A stretch of 42,138 nucleotides of DNA from an uncultured Bacilli bacterium (GTDB lineage: Bacteria; Bacillota_I; Bacilli_A; RF39; UBA660): assembly GCA_934131695.1 (NCBI GenBank), contig CAKOZV010000009.1, positions 1 through 42,138 on the forward strand. Reading direction: 5' to 3'. Below the pieces are notes generated by a model that did no database searches, was not told the origin of the DNA, and saw only the letters and a list, made by a program, of their open reading frames with translations. The position numbers and the translations under genes were made by a program. Position 1 is the stretch's first letter; each line of letters opens with the position of its first letter. Shown here piece by piece: positions 23,682 to 32,652 of this stretch.

Positions 23682-26018
23682 CTATTTTTTAGAAACCGTC
23701 TTACAATTTCCAGCATAGTCACATGCTTTACAACTTACTCCTTTTGTATCTTGACAAAGGTTTTCAACAATTGTAGATTTTCTAATATTGGAACCACTTC
23801 GAGTTACTGCTGGTTTTGCCCAAGTACAAGTAGTTTGTTTTAAGCCAGAATCACCATCAGACATTGAGATATTATAACGATAACTATAAAGTCTAGATGG
23901 ATTATCTATACATTTTGCCCCTCTATAATTATCATAACGCTTTGCCACTACTTCTGGAGCATCTTTATCAACGTAAATATTTAATTTTAAAGCAGAGCAC
24001 TCTCTAGTATTACCAGCTCTATCACTTATTGTATAAGCCTTAAAGTTTTGTATCTTCTTAGTATAATTTATAATAGCATCCGTATAAAAATCTCTTACAC
24101 AGCCACTGCCACCAGTATCAGAACAGCCTTTATAAACTCTTTTATCTTTATTATTCCAAGTAGTTGTTTCACTATTATGAGTGCAAGTTGGGGCGGTACT
24201 ATCATAATTTATAGTCACAGAACAAGTAGTTTGATCTCCAGCTGCATTTTTAGCATAACCAGTAAATGTATAATTACCATTTGCATTTACGGTACCACTT
24301 CTTTTACTATTATAGCCACCAATACCAAATGATGTTGTAGAACTATTTGTATTTAAGGTATAAGTTACCGTTCCTCCACGATACCAACCATTAGTACCAA
24401 CTGTTCCACCTGATAAGGTAAAAGAACAAACAGGAGTATCACAATCATCAGTTGAACAAAATTCACTTCCACTAGTAACACTACATTGTTTATTAGTATT
24501 AACATCTGTTTTAGTAGTTGTAGTAGTTATCTTTTGACTTCCACAAGAACCACTACAACTTCCCCTAGTAACAGATGAAATTTGATTTCCACTTTCACAC
24601 TCTTTATATACAGTATAATACGCTTCATAAGTATCACTAACATTGTCAAGTTCATCTTTTACTTTAATATATATAGTTCTCTTCTTTCCATCATATTCTC
24701 CGGAAAAAGTCCAATCTATATTTTGATAGCCATCATTTCCTTCATTATAGTTTTGCCACGTAGCATCTTTAAAATCTGAAGAAGAAGAAATCATATAATA
24801 TAAACTACTACCTGTTTTATCAGCCCTATCTTCTATAGATAAATGAAGGTAAGTTTCCAAACTATTATAATTATTATTTTTACTGTTAACAATCATTTCT
24901 TTAATAGTTGGAGCATCTTTATCAATATAATAAGTATCAGTATTAACAGTACAGAAATTTCCCACTGTATCATAAGCTTTAATACGTCCATAAAAATGTC
25001 CTTGATCATTATATGCAATTTCAGCAGTTGCAGGTGTTTGATTAGTATCGTTTTCACTATCTTCTATATTTCCTGTCTCATTGCCTGCATCAATAACATC
25101 ATTAGATATATAAAACTTCTCACTACCTTTTAGTGCTTTATTTTTTATACCCATTAAATTATTACCATAAGAAGTACATACCTCAGTTTTATTATCAGTA
25201 GCAATAAAACATCTTTCAAAATCCCATTTTTTAACACTACTAGGTGGAGTAATTTTAAGTTCTACATCTTTACTTTGCCACGTTTCTTTTACACTACCAT
25301 TAGTACTGACAATAATAAATTTGCTACAATCAGGTCCTGTTTTATTTATAACGTATTCTTTAGAAGTCTTATCTGTAGTATTTCCACTTTTATCAATGGC
25401 ATGTGCTTTAATTATGTATTTACCCTCATCCTTTATAGTAATAGTAACAGGATCGGTATAAGGCTTTGAATCAGTCTTACTATAACTACTGCCATCCTTT
25501 ATAACCTCATAGTAAAATGAATCGACTCCTGCATTATCGGTAATTTTCATAACTATATTAATATCCTTATTAGTATTTGCACTAGAAGGAGTAAAAGTAA
25601 TAACTGGAGCTTTATTATCAATTTTAGTTATATAACTAGAGCACTTAAAAATAGTATAATATTGGTATTTACCAGTACTTACTTTAACTGCATAAACTTT
25701 ATTCACTGTATCGTCACTTGTAACTACACATTCTTTTCCATTATAATCTTTAATTTTATCTAAATACTTTTTAGAATATAACGTTTCTAAAGTAACCGAT
25801 GTTTTTTCACCAATATCTTTGGGAAGTTCGCTTCTGTAATCGGTAAAATATTGTTTACCTGCCAAAGTTATCAATTCTTCTTGTGATTTATAATATTTTT
25901 CTCTAGATGTCTTTAAAAAGTGAGTGACTGTAACTACACCAATAGACATTAAAATCGAAAGAATTGCTATTGCGCTAAGTAATTCAATCATTGTAAAACC
26001 ATTTTTATTTTTTTTCAT
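23682..26018 (-). CDS. Very large prepilin-like protein with Ig-type repeats
   Basis: A 778-residue protein. The start KNKNGFTMIELLSAIAILSI is a type IV prepilin leader: cleavage after Gly7, mature Phe at +1 and Glu at +5, then the pilin helix. After about residue 130 it becomes a string of beta-rich modules, each opened by an Asp-Lys-x-Ala-Pro motif (DNKAPVITF, DKDAPTIKE, DSTAPTC, DKDAPEVV), as in bacterial Ig-like surface repeats. The last 300 residues are rich in Cys and Thr. Major pilins are 120-200 residues, so this is probably a tip adhesin or a cell-surface minor pilin. A prepilin peptidase and assembly ATPase are not in the window. The helix might instead serve only as an anchor. Confidence 0.8.
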   Translation of the reverse strand: MKKNKNGFTMIELLSAIAILSILMSIGVVTVTHFLKTSREKYYKSQEELITLAGKQYFTDYRSELPKDIGEKTSVTLETLYSKKYLDKIKDYNGKECVVTSDDTVNKVYAVKVSTGKYQYYTIFKCSSYITKIDNKAPVITFTPSSANTNKDINIVMKITDNAGVDSFYYEVIKDGSSYSKTDSKPYTDPVTITIKDEGKYIIKAHAIDKSGNTTDKTSKEYVINKTGPDCSKFIIVSTNGSVKETWQSKDVELKITPPSSVKKWDFERCFIATDNKTEVCTSYGNNLMGIKNKALKGSEKFYISNDVIDAGNETGNIEDSENDTNQTPATAEIAYNDQGHFYGRIKAYDTVGNFCTVNTDTYYIDKDAPTIKEMIVNSKNNNYNSLETYLHLSIEDRADKTGSSLYYMISSSSDFKDATWQNYNEGNDGYQNIDWTFSGEYDGKKRTIYIKVKDELDNVSDTYEAYYTVYKECESGNQISSVTRGSCSGSCGSQKITTTTTKTDVNTNKQCSVTSGSEFCSTDDCDTPVCSFTLSGGTVGTNGWYRGGTVTYTLNTNSSTTSFGIGGYNSKRSGTVNANGNYTFTGYAKNAAGDQTTCSVTINYDSTAPTCTHNSETTTWNNKDKRVYKGCSDTGGSGCVRDFYTDAIINYTKKIQNFKAYTISDRAGNTRECSALKLNIYVDKDAPEVVAKRYDNYRGAKCIDNPSRLYSYRYNISMSDGDSGLKQTTCTWAKPAVTRSGSNIRKSTIVENLCQDTKGVSCKACDYAGNCKTVSKK

Positions 26019-26041
26019 CCTAGCTCACCTACTCTAATACG

Positions 26042-26099
26042 ATGATAACATAAAACTATTTTAAAAACAATTGATAACAAATATTTTTTTTGATATCAT
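26042..26099. promoter_or_regulatory. Back-to-back divergent promoters of the prepilin and DUF192 genes
   Basis: Minus strand: TTGTTT (26070-26065), 17 bases, TATCAT (26047-26042). Plus strand: TTGATA (26071-26076), 17 bases, TATCAT (26094-26099). The two -35 boxes abut. Two TGATAACA copies (26043-26050 and 26072-26079) lie in the same stretch. Confidence 0.5.
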
Positions 26100-26118
26100 G
26101 ATATAAAAGGTGATAACT

Positions 26119-26448
26119 ATGAAATATATAATTATTAAGAAAAAGAAGATTAAAATTAAAACGTTATCTTCATTTAAAGACAAAATTAAAAGTATTAGAT
26201 TTATTTTAGATACTATAAATGATGGTTACTATTTCCCAAAGAAAAAAGATATAAATACTTACTTTTTTTGTCAAAAGGTAAATATTTATCAGGTAGATGA
26301 AAATAATAAAATATTATATTGTTATTTAAACTGTAAAACAGAAAAGTTTATTTTTAGAAAGAAAAAGGTAAAAGCTATATACATTTTACCAGTTTTTGTT
26401 AGTGATTATTATAAGGTTGGAGATGTTATTAAAATAGAAGAAATTTAA
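26119..26448 (+). CDS. DUF192-like protein
   Basis: A 109-residue basic protein. The middle INTYFFCQKVNIYQVDENNKIL and the end VKAIYILPVFVSDYYKVGDVIKI follow the DUF192 pattern (HTFFM..IDVVYLDKD..KVL, then LELPAG..KVGD.I.I), although the usual SIHT His and several conserved residues are replaced, so it is a diverged member. DUF192 function is not established. The ATG at 26119 has AGGTGA 5 bases before it; the earlier GTG lies in that site. It converges on dnaI, and the last 4 bases of the two genes overlap. Confidence 0.6.
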   Translation: MKYIIIKKKKIKIKTLSSFKDKIKSIRFILDTINDGYYFPKKKDINTYFFCQKVNIYQVDENNKILYCYLNCKTEKFIFRKKKVKAIYILPVFVSDYYKVGDVIKIEEI

Positions 26449-26459
26449 TTTCTTCTATT
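26433..26459. terminator. Bidirectional terminator inside overlapping gene ends
   Basis: A perfect 11-bp stem AATAGAAGAAA/TTTCTTCTATT with a 5-base loop, T-rich on the plus side. The left arm codes for the end of the DUF192 protein, the right arm for the end of DnaI, and the two stop codons lie in the loop. Confidence 0.8.
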
Positions 26460-27350
26460 TTTACTAATTAATTCTAAATCTACTGTTAACTGATTAATTC
26501 TCTCGATTATTCTTCTTGCTTTTATCTTATCAATTCCATTATTAGTATTGCTTAAGGTTAATTCTAACTCTTCTTTTGTTAAATTAGAGGTAAAGAAAGT
26601 AGGAAGATGTTCTTCCATTCTGTATTGTAGTAATGGTGCTAATACTTCATCTCTACTCCAATTAGTAGTGTTTTCTGCTCCAATATCATCAAGTAGTAAT
26701 AATGGCACCGTTTTTAACTTAGTAAACTTTTCTTCATAATCATTACCAAAACTAGATTTTAAACTTCTAAGTAGTTCTGGATAATAAACCATTACACTAG
26801 CTATATCTTTCTTAGCCATCTCATTGAAAAGTGAAGCTATTAAATACGTTTTACCGCTTCCAAAAGAACCATGTAAATAAATTCCCTTAGGATTTTCTCC
26901 TTTTAAGTAGTCATCAATAAACTCTTTAAAATATTTAATTATAGGAAGACGTTTCCTATCATCCTTATAAACATTACTAAAAGTAGCCTTTTTAATATCT
27001 TCTGGTAAGTCATAACAAGTTATTTTCTTTTGATAACTATAAATATCTTCTTCTTTTAGTAAGTATTTACAAGGAACATAAGAAAAGTTTAATTTACTGT
27101 TTTCAAGAAAAGCTTTAAAAAAGTAGCCATTCACTCTATTCTGACAGTTCTTTAGACCAGTACAACTTTTACAGTGATTAGATTCCATTACACACTCTTC
27201 TAATTTAGATGTATATTTCATAAGTTCGTCATCACTTAAATCAATCAAATCCACATAATTTTTAAAATCCTTATTAGAACATGCATCCATATAAGAACAT
27301 TTTAACTTTTCTATATTTCCCTTACTCATCATAAAAGATATATTTTTCAT
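26445..27350 (-). CDS. dnaI: Primosomal helicase loader DnaI
   Basis: AAA+ protein that loads the replicative helicase DnaC at origins. The C-terminal ATPase has Walker A HGSFGSGKTYLIASL, Walker B LLLLDDIGAE, and the sensor segment PTFFTSNLTKEEL. The N-terminal half carries a Cys cluster (CVMESNHCKSC and C at about 69), like the zinc-binding helicase-contact domain of Bacillus DnaI. The 301 residues fit. Its usual neighbour dnaB is not seen upstream; the DUF1016/comEC block intervenes. Confidence 0.9.
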   Translation of the reverse strand: MKNISFMMSKGNIEKLKCSYMDACSNKDFKNYVDLIDLSDDELMKYTSKLEECVMESNHCKSCTGLKNCQNRVNGYFFKAFLENSKLNFSYVPCKYLLKEEDIYSYQKKITCYDLPEDIKKATFSNVYKDDRKRLPIIKYFKEFIDDYLKGENPKGIYLHGSFGSGKTYLIASLFNEMAKKDIASVMVYYPELLRSLKSSFGNDYEEKFTKLKTVPLLLLDDIGAENTTNWSRDEVLAPLLQYRMEEHLPTFFTSNLTKEELELTLSNTNNGIDKIKARRIIERINQLTVDLELISKNRRN

Positions 27351-27413
27351 ATTTAGCCACCTCAGTTCCTAGATTTATTATAAGTGTCATTTACTTTTTT
27401 TGCAAAGTATATT

Positions 27414-28304
27414 TTATACTACTTGATATCTTCTAACTATAATTCTATCATCCGAACAATATTCAATTACAAATTTATTTTCTTTTTTACAAATTAAGAT
27501 TCCTATTGTGTTATTATTATTTATTTCTTTTAGATTTTTATCTATATAATTCATATACTTTTGAACCTGAGCAATATATTCTACCCTAAATTCTGTTACC
27601 TTTAACTCAACTATTACATAGCAATTATATTTTATATTAAATAACAATAAATCTATTTTATGGTAATTATCCCCTATTTTAATTTTATATTCGCTCCCAA
27701 TAAAACTAAATGAATTACCAAGTTCTTTCATAAATAGTTCAATGTCTTCTAGTATTAGATGATGCAATGCCTTTTCAGTAGCTATTTCAATATTATTTTT
27801 ATTCTTAATTAATATAAGATTAGGTACTAAATCTTTTAGCTCTAGTTTCCTTTCATCATAAATTTTACTTTTTGCCTCATTTGATAATCTATTATACTCT
27901 TCATTCTTAATGATTTCTTCCAATTCTCTCTTTGAAAGAGTTCTATTTTTAACTTGTAAAGCATAATAGTATATTTCATCAATATCCTTTATTGATATTA
28001 AGACTAAACAATGTGTCCATGTTAATTGTGTCACCAGTGGTGACACTTTTTCATTGCTAAATACATTATAAAATTGTTTCATTCTAAATAAAGTTCTTCG
28101 ATTATATTTCTTGCCAACTTCGATTACTAATTTTTTAGAATATTCATCAATAATATTATCTCCATATTTTCCACCAGCCTCATTTAATAACCTTCCTATT
28201 TCAAAATATGTGATAATTGTATTTCTTTCTTTTGAATAATCTTTTACTTTTTCAAATATTTCATTATCTATTATTTTATTTTTTATTTCATTATAATAAT
28301 TCAT
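27414..28304 (-). CDS. YhcG/DUF1016-family PD-(D/E)XK nuclease, copy 1
   Basis: A 296-residue protein with the N-terminal DUF1016 helical domain (YSKERNTIITYFEIGRLLNE, KYNRRTLFRMKQFYNVF, LTWTHCLVLI) and a C-terminal nuclease domain (FIGSEYKIKIGDNYHKIDLLLFN and CYVIVELKVTEF, giving D and ExK). Family members often sit beside restriction-modification or phage-defence genes. AAAGGATTG precedes the ATG. The upstream 12 bases match the junction between comEC and copy 2, so both copies were joined to the same comEC tail. It is clearly diverged from copy 2, not a recent duplicate. Confidence 0.88.
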   Translation of the reverse strand: MNYYNEIKNKIIDNEIFEKVKDYSKERNTIITYFEIGRLLNEAGGKYGDNIIDEYSKKLVIEVGKKYNRRTLFRMKQFYNVFSNEKVSPLVTQLTWTHCLVLISIKDIDEIYYYALQVKNRTLSKRELEEIIKNEEYNRLSNEAKSKIYDERKLELKDLVPNLILIKNKNNIEIATEKALHHLILEDIELFMKELGNSFSFIGSEYKIKIGDNYHKIDLLLFNIKYNCYVIVELKVTEFRVEYIAQVQKYMNYIDKNLKEINNNNTIGILICKKENKFVIEYCSDDRIIVRRYQVV

Positions 28305-28315
28305 ATCAATCCTTT

Positions 28316-28755
28316 CTATGGACTACAAGTTCTAATATTATAGCCTTCATTATTAAACTCTATTTCTATATCTCCATCCTTATCAGTTCGGTAAATCTTA
28401 CTATTATTTAAAGTATTTAGTACTGACTTCTTCGGATGACCATATCTATTATTTTCACCAACACTAATTAATGAATATTTAGGATTAATCTCATCTATAA
28501 ATTTTTTACTTGAAGATGTACTAGAACCATGATGACTTACTTTTAAAATATCAATTTTAGGTAGATTATAACTATTTATAATATCTTGTTCGCTTCTAAC
28601 ACTAGCATCTCCCATTAATAATAATTTAGAAGAGAAAATCATTCCAAATAAAACTGTACTAGCGTCGTTTTCATCTATAAAACTATTATTAATTACTAGA
28701 CTTATTACTATTTAAATAAACATTATCCAACTTAAAGTATTTGACAATATGGTTC
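28316..28755 (-). pseudogene. Duplicated 3' end of comEC
   Basis: The last 108 residues are about 92 per cent identical (99 of 108 by eye) to the end of the intact ComEC at 29.9-31.9 kb, with the VSHHGSSTSSSKKF segment, and a stretch of roughly 170 bases identical. Upstream the copy continues through LVINNSFIDENDAS, then loses about 110 bases relative to comEC, and resumes as KYFKLDNVYLN before ending near 28755. An in-frame TAA-TAA-TAG run makes it non-functional. Only the metallo-beta-lactamase part of comEC is present. Confidence 0.9.
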
Positions 28756-28905
28756 TGTCCAAAAATAAGTCGAATAAAAATATATTCATAAATAACTGCT
28801 TGTAAATGTCAACATACCTTGACCAACTGCTGTACTTCTTTATTTATAAAGCCATTACTATTATTATGAAATTTAGCAATTGGTATGCCAATTTCCTTTA
28901 GAATG
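28756..28905. other. Spacer with a coding-like relic between the comEC copy and copy 2 of yhcG
   Basis: On the minus strand a frame reads KEIGIPIAKFHNNSNGF and INKEVQQLVKVC before a stop, with no start or family that I recognise; a second frame then runs LIFGQN up to the comEC copy. It could be a relic of an insertion sequence (the GGTTCTGTCC end resembles IS ends), but this is weak. Confidence 0.3.
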
Positions 28906-29931
28906 TCATACTAATTCTAAGTTTTTCTTTTCATTTTCGATTACATTAATAAAATCTTCATCACTCGGAATAGTTAATCTAAATTCAGATGAAAATATAG
29001 TTTTATTATCTTCGGGAAGAGTATATTTAACAACTGTTTCATTTTTATCAGTAGAAAGTAATATTCCTATTGTTTTGTTTTCTTCATTTGATTTAATTTT
29101 TCTATCATAATAATTAACATACATTTGCATTTGTCCAATATCTTTATGTGTTACTTTACCAATTTTTAAATCAATTATAACAAAACATTTAAGAATTCTG
29201 TTATAAAATACTAAATCCGGATAAAAATGTTCTGAATCTAATGTTATTCTTACTTGATTTCCAACATATGTAAATCCTTTTCCTAATTCTAATAAAAATT
29301 CTTTTAAATGATTTAAAATGTTTTTTTCCAAATCTGATTCTAAATAATTTGTAGTTTCTTTAATATCTAAAAATTCAAGCACAAATGGATCTTTAATAAT
29401 GTCTTTTGGCTCATTTAATTTATAACCTATAGATGATAATTCAATTACTTTATTTTTGTCTTTTGAATTTGCTATTCTTTCATATAACAATGTAGTCCTT
29501 TGTCTTTGAAGTTCTCTTACATCCCAGTTTGAATTAATGCATTCCTTCATATAAAATTTTCTTTTATTAACATCATCTATTTTAATCAGTTCCAAATAAT
29601 GTGACCATGTTAATTGGTTCAACAATGTTGAGCCAATTGGAAAACAATTATAAAATTGTCTCATTCTTTTTAAATTTGGAATTGAAAATCCTTTACCAAA
29701 TTTATTAGTTAATCTTATCGATAATTCCTTTATTAAATAATCACCATATTTAGCTTTTTTATTTCCATCTTGCATAACAACAATTATTTTGCCAATATTC
29801 CAGTATAAATTTATCATTTCAGTATTTACTGTTTTATATACTCTATTTCTACTTTCTTCAACTAATAATTTTATATCATTATATAAACTATCAACTTCTT
29901 TATTATCTATCATTTTAATTTCTTGTTTCAT
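28906..29931 (-). CDS. YhcG/DUF1016-family PD-(D/E)XK nuclease, copy 2
   Basis: A 341-residue protein with the DUF1016 N-terminal domain (LYWNIGKIIVVMQDG, FSIPNLKRMRQFYNCF, LTWSHYLELIKI) and a nuclease domain (FYPDLVFYNRILKCFVIIDLKIGKVTHKD, with PD, D and K). The Asp replaces the Glu of the ExK in copy 1 (DLK). It begins 14 bases after the comEC stop codon with AAGGAG 6 bases before the ATG, so it depends on the comEC transcript. It belongs to another DUF1016 branch than copy 1. Its function in this genome is not known; a DNA-break or defence role is likely for the family. Confidence 0.88.
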   Translation of the reverse strand: MKQEIKMIDNKEVDSLYNDIKLLVEESRNRVYKTVNTEMINLYWNIGKIIVVMQDGNKKAKYGDYLIKELSIRLTNKFGKGFSIPNLKRMRQFYNCFPIGSTLLNQLTWSHYLELIKIDDVNKRKFYMKECINSNWDVRELQRQRTTLLYERIANSKDKNKVIELSSIGYKLNEPKDIIKDPFVLEFLDIKETTNYLESDLEKNILNHLKEFLLELGKGFTYVGNQVRITLDSEHFYPDLVFYNRILKCFVIIDLKIGKVTHKDIGQMQMYVNYYDRKIKSNEENKTIGILLSTDKNETVVKYTLPEDNKTIFSSEFRLTIPSDEDFINVIENEKKNLELV

Positions 29932-29944
29932 TTCTTACTCCTTT

Positions 29945-31939
29945 CTATGAACTACAAGTCCTAATATTATATCCTTTATTATTAAACTCTATTTCTATAT
30001 TTCCATCCTTATCAGTTCGGTAAATCTTACTCTTGCTTAAAGTATTTAGTACTGACTTCTTCGGATGACCATATCTATTATTTTCACCAACACTAATTAA
30101 TGAATATTTAGGATTAATCTCATCTATAAATTTTTTACTTGAAGATGTACTAGAACCATGATGACTTACTTTTAAAATATCAATTTTAGGTAGATTATAA
30201 CGATTTATAATATCTTGTTCACTTTTAACTCCAGCATCTCCCATTAATAATAATTTAGAAGAATAAATCATTCCAAATAAAACCGTACTAGCATCATTTT
30301 CATTAGTAAAATTATTATTAATTACTAGAAAGTTAAAGTTACCAAGAGAAAGACTATCACCTCTTTTTAATCTGGTAATATTTATATTATTATTTAAAGA
30401 AGTAGTTACTACTCTTTTTTCTATACTATTTAACTGATTACCATTTAAATAAACATTATCTACTCTAAAGTATTTAACTATCTTAAAGTATTCACCAATA
30501 TGATCCATATCACCATGGCTAATCAAAATAGTGTCAATTTTTCTTATTCCTTTTGATCTTAGAAATGTTACTAAATCATCTCCTACTGACCATTTATCAA
30601 GACTACTAGTAATACTACCTCCGGTATCTAAAAGCATAGATTTATTATTAGAAGTAAACAAGATACTGTCACCCTGTCCTACATCAATCATATACATTTT
30701 GTCTTCTACTACTATATTGTTATAAAAATAGTGTGGTACTAAAAGTATTAGTAAAAGATAAAGAGCTTTTCTTTTATAAATAGCTATAAATATTATCAAT
30801 AGATAAATTATATAGATAATGATACTTAACTTTCTAAAGGTTAGATTAATACTTATACCTTCAAAGAAGAAAACACTTTTTTCAAATAGATTAACTACTA
30901 CTAAATAAATATCACTTAAGAATGGACAAATAGCTACTATAAAAGTTAGTGGAAACAAGATAGAACTTACAAAAGGAACATAAAATAAGTTATAGATAAT
31001 ACTAAGTAAATTAACATTAGAAAAGTAATAAAGAGAAATAGGTAGAGAAAATAAAAAAGCAAGTATTGAGGTTTCTACTAATCTAGTCAGCTTCTTATCT
31101 TGACTTTTATTATCATAGTAGAGAATTAGACCTGATGATATAACAAAAGAATAGTTAAAACCAATATCTTTAATACTTGCAGGATTTATAATTAATAGCA
31201 CTATAAGTGCTAGAATAAGCATATTGAAAGTGGAAAGACCTAAGTGAAATTCTTTATTAGGTTTAAAAATCGATAGAAAAATTAAAGCTCTTAAAATTGA
31301 AGTACTAGAATCAATTATTAAATAGTAAAGGAAAAGAGGTAATATCATTAAATGAATTTTTCTTTTTTTAAATAGCGAATAGAGAAAGTGGTAGATAATT
31401 GCTAAGTGACTTCCTGATAAGGAAAATAAATGAGATATCCCAACAGTTTGGAGTGACTTTTTAACTTTATAAGATAAATCATCTTTATTTCCTATAATAA
31501 AAGCTTTTAAATAAGGAGATACTCTACTATCAAAAGAAGATAAATAATTATATAGTCCATCTTTTATAAAATAGATAATATTTCTATTTTCTTCTAATAT
31601 TTTAATATTTTTAACTATTAAATAATTATCACTTTTTAAAGTACCAGTAACTCTAATAATACTACCTAAAGTTATCTTTTTATATTCTTTTAATTCTTTT
31701 TTATTTTTTATATAGTATGTGAGTGGTAAAGTTTTATTATTTTTTAATGTGAAGGTTAAATGATCATCAGTAAATCTTTTTTTTATAATTTTTCCTGTTA
31801 GAGTTGGTTCTCCTTTCTTATAACTTACTGATGTCATACTCGAAATGGTAGTGTATATGAGGGTAATAATTAAAAGAATAATAAGTAATAATCTAGAGTG
31901 TAATATTATCTTTAATACTTTCAAATAAAGTATCTCCAA
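29945..31939 (-). CDS. comEC: DNA uptake channel ComEC
   Basis: Forms the membrane channel that brings single-stranded DNA into competent cells. The 664 residues have an N-terminal helix, an OB-fold part (TLTGKIIKKRFTDDHLTFTL), the competence membrane domain with SHLFSLSGSHLAIIYHFLYSLF and about 8 helices, and the C-terminal metallo-beta-lactamase-like domain (DVGQGDSILF, SHGDMDHIGEYF, VSHHGSSTSSSKKF, NRYGHPKKSVL). The start is not certain: the frame can begin at TTG 31939 or TTG 31924 (GGAG 9 bases before it); both overlap the comEA end. The 3' end has a duplicate at 28316. Confidence 0.93.
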   Translation of the reverse strand: MEILYLKVLKIILHSRLLLIILLIITLIYTTISSMTSVSYKKGEPTLTGKIIKKRFTDDHLTFTLKNNKTLPLTYYIKNKKELKEYKKITLGSIIRVTGTLKSDNYLIVKNIKILEENRNIIYFIKDGLYNYLSSFDSRVSPYLKAFIIGNKDDLSYKVKKSLQTVGISHLFSLSGSHLAIIYHFLYSLFKKRKIHLMILPLFLYYLIIDSSTSILRALIFLSIFKPNKEFHLGLSTFNMLILALIVLLIINPASIKDIGFNYSFVISSGLILYYDNKSQDKKLTRLVETSILAFLFSLPISLYYFSNVNLLSIIYNLFYVPFVSSILFPLTFIVAICPFLSDIYLVVVNLFEKSVFFFEGISINLTFRKLSIIIYIIYLLIIFIAIYKRKALYLLLILLVPHYFYNNIVVEDKMYMIDVGQGDSILFTSNNKSMLLDTGGSITSSLDKWSVGDDLVTFLRSKGIRKIDTILISHGDMDHIGEYFKIVKYFRVDNVYLNGNQLNSIEKRVVTTSLNNNINITRLKRGDSLSLGNFNFLVINNNFTNENDASTVLFGMIYSSKLLLMGDAGVKSEQDIINRYNLPKIDILKVSHHGSSTSSSKKFIDEINPKYSLISVGENNRYGHPKKSVLNTLSKSKIYRTDKDGNIEIEFNNKGYNIRTCSS

Positions 31940-32570
31940 TTCCTTTCACTTCTTTTAACTGATCAATATCAGTAAACTCGCCTTTTTCTTCTCGGTAATT
32001 AATTATCTCTTTTGCTTTAGCTTCACCAATACCTGGTAGAGTCATTAACTCTTCAAGTGTTGCTGTATTCAAAGAAACTTTAGTATTAGACGTAGAATTA
32101 TCTTCGAGGATAGTAGAAATACAAGCATCATTTTTTATGCCATTGTTAGAAGCACATTTTTCTTGTTCTTGTTTTTCCACTTCTTTTACTCTAGTAAAAT
32201 TCTTAACTTCATCATAAGAGTAAACAATAATAACCATCTCATCAGTAACTTTTTTAGAAAGATTTAAAACTGAGGTATCAGCATCACTCTTTAACTCTCC
32301 TGCTAGATGAATAACATCTATTACTCTACTACCTTTTTTAACGCTGTATGTTCCAGGATTATTAATTTCACCTTTGATATCCACTAAATAGTATATATCA
32401 TTATCAGTAGTAGTTTCTTCTTCCTTCTTAGGTGTTAATACTATCTTTTTAGTACTAGTCTTTTTCTTTGGTGTAAAATGACTTCTAAAGATTAAAAATG
32501 AAGCTATGACTGACAGTAAAAATAATAGCAAAAGGACAATTAATTTTCTATGTCGATAAGAAAAAGTCAT
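31893..32570 (-). CDS. comEA: Competence DNA receptor ComEA
   Basis: Membrane-anchored double-stranded DNA binding protein of the competence machinery. The 225 residues show a helix near the start (LIVLLLLFLLSVIASFLIF), an SLBB domain (YYLVDIKGEINNPGTYSVKKG at about 65-130), a Glu/Lys linker, and a C-terminal HhH domain (VSLNTATLEELMTLPGIGEAKAKEII). The start at 32570 has AAAGGAGG before it; the 17 codons upstream have no ribosome site. It overlaps comEC by up to 47 bases. Confidence 0.93.
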   Translation of the reverse strand: MTFSYRHRKLIVLLLLFLLSVIASFLIFRSHFTPKKKTSTKKIVLTPKKEEETTTDNDIYYLVDIKGEINNPGTYSVKKGSRVIDVIHLAGELKSDADTSVLNLSKKVTDEMVIIVYSYDEVKNFTRVKEVEKQEQEKCASNNGIKNDACISTILEDNSTSNTKVSLNTATLEELMTLPGIGEAKAKEIINYREEKGEFTDIDQLKEVKGIGDTLFESIKDNITL

Positions 32571-32611
32571 GGGCTTTCCTCCTTTCGCTACCACTATAAC
32601 AGATAGCTTTT

Positions 32612-32646
32612 TAAAAAGCAAAGAGGCAAAAATTGCATTTTGCCTC
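32612..32646 (-). terminator. Terminator of the ftsW-type gene
   Basis: A perfect 9-bp stem GAGGCAAAA/TTTTGCCTC with a 6-base loop, followed on the minus strand by TTTGCTTTTT. Confidence 0.8.
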
Positions 32647-32652
32647 TAAAAC

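Noticed and set aside
24048..25469. Several plus-strand frames opposite the prepilin gene
   Set aside because: Low-complexity Ser/Ile/Thr shadows of the minus-strand Thr/Asn/Ser-rich codons; no ribosome sites or families.
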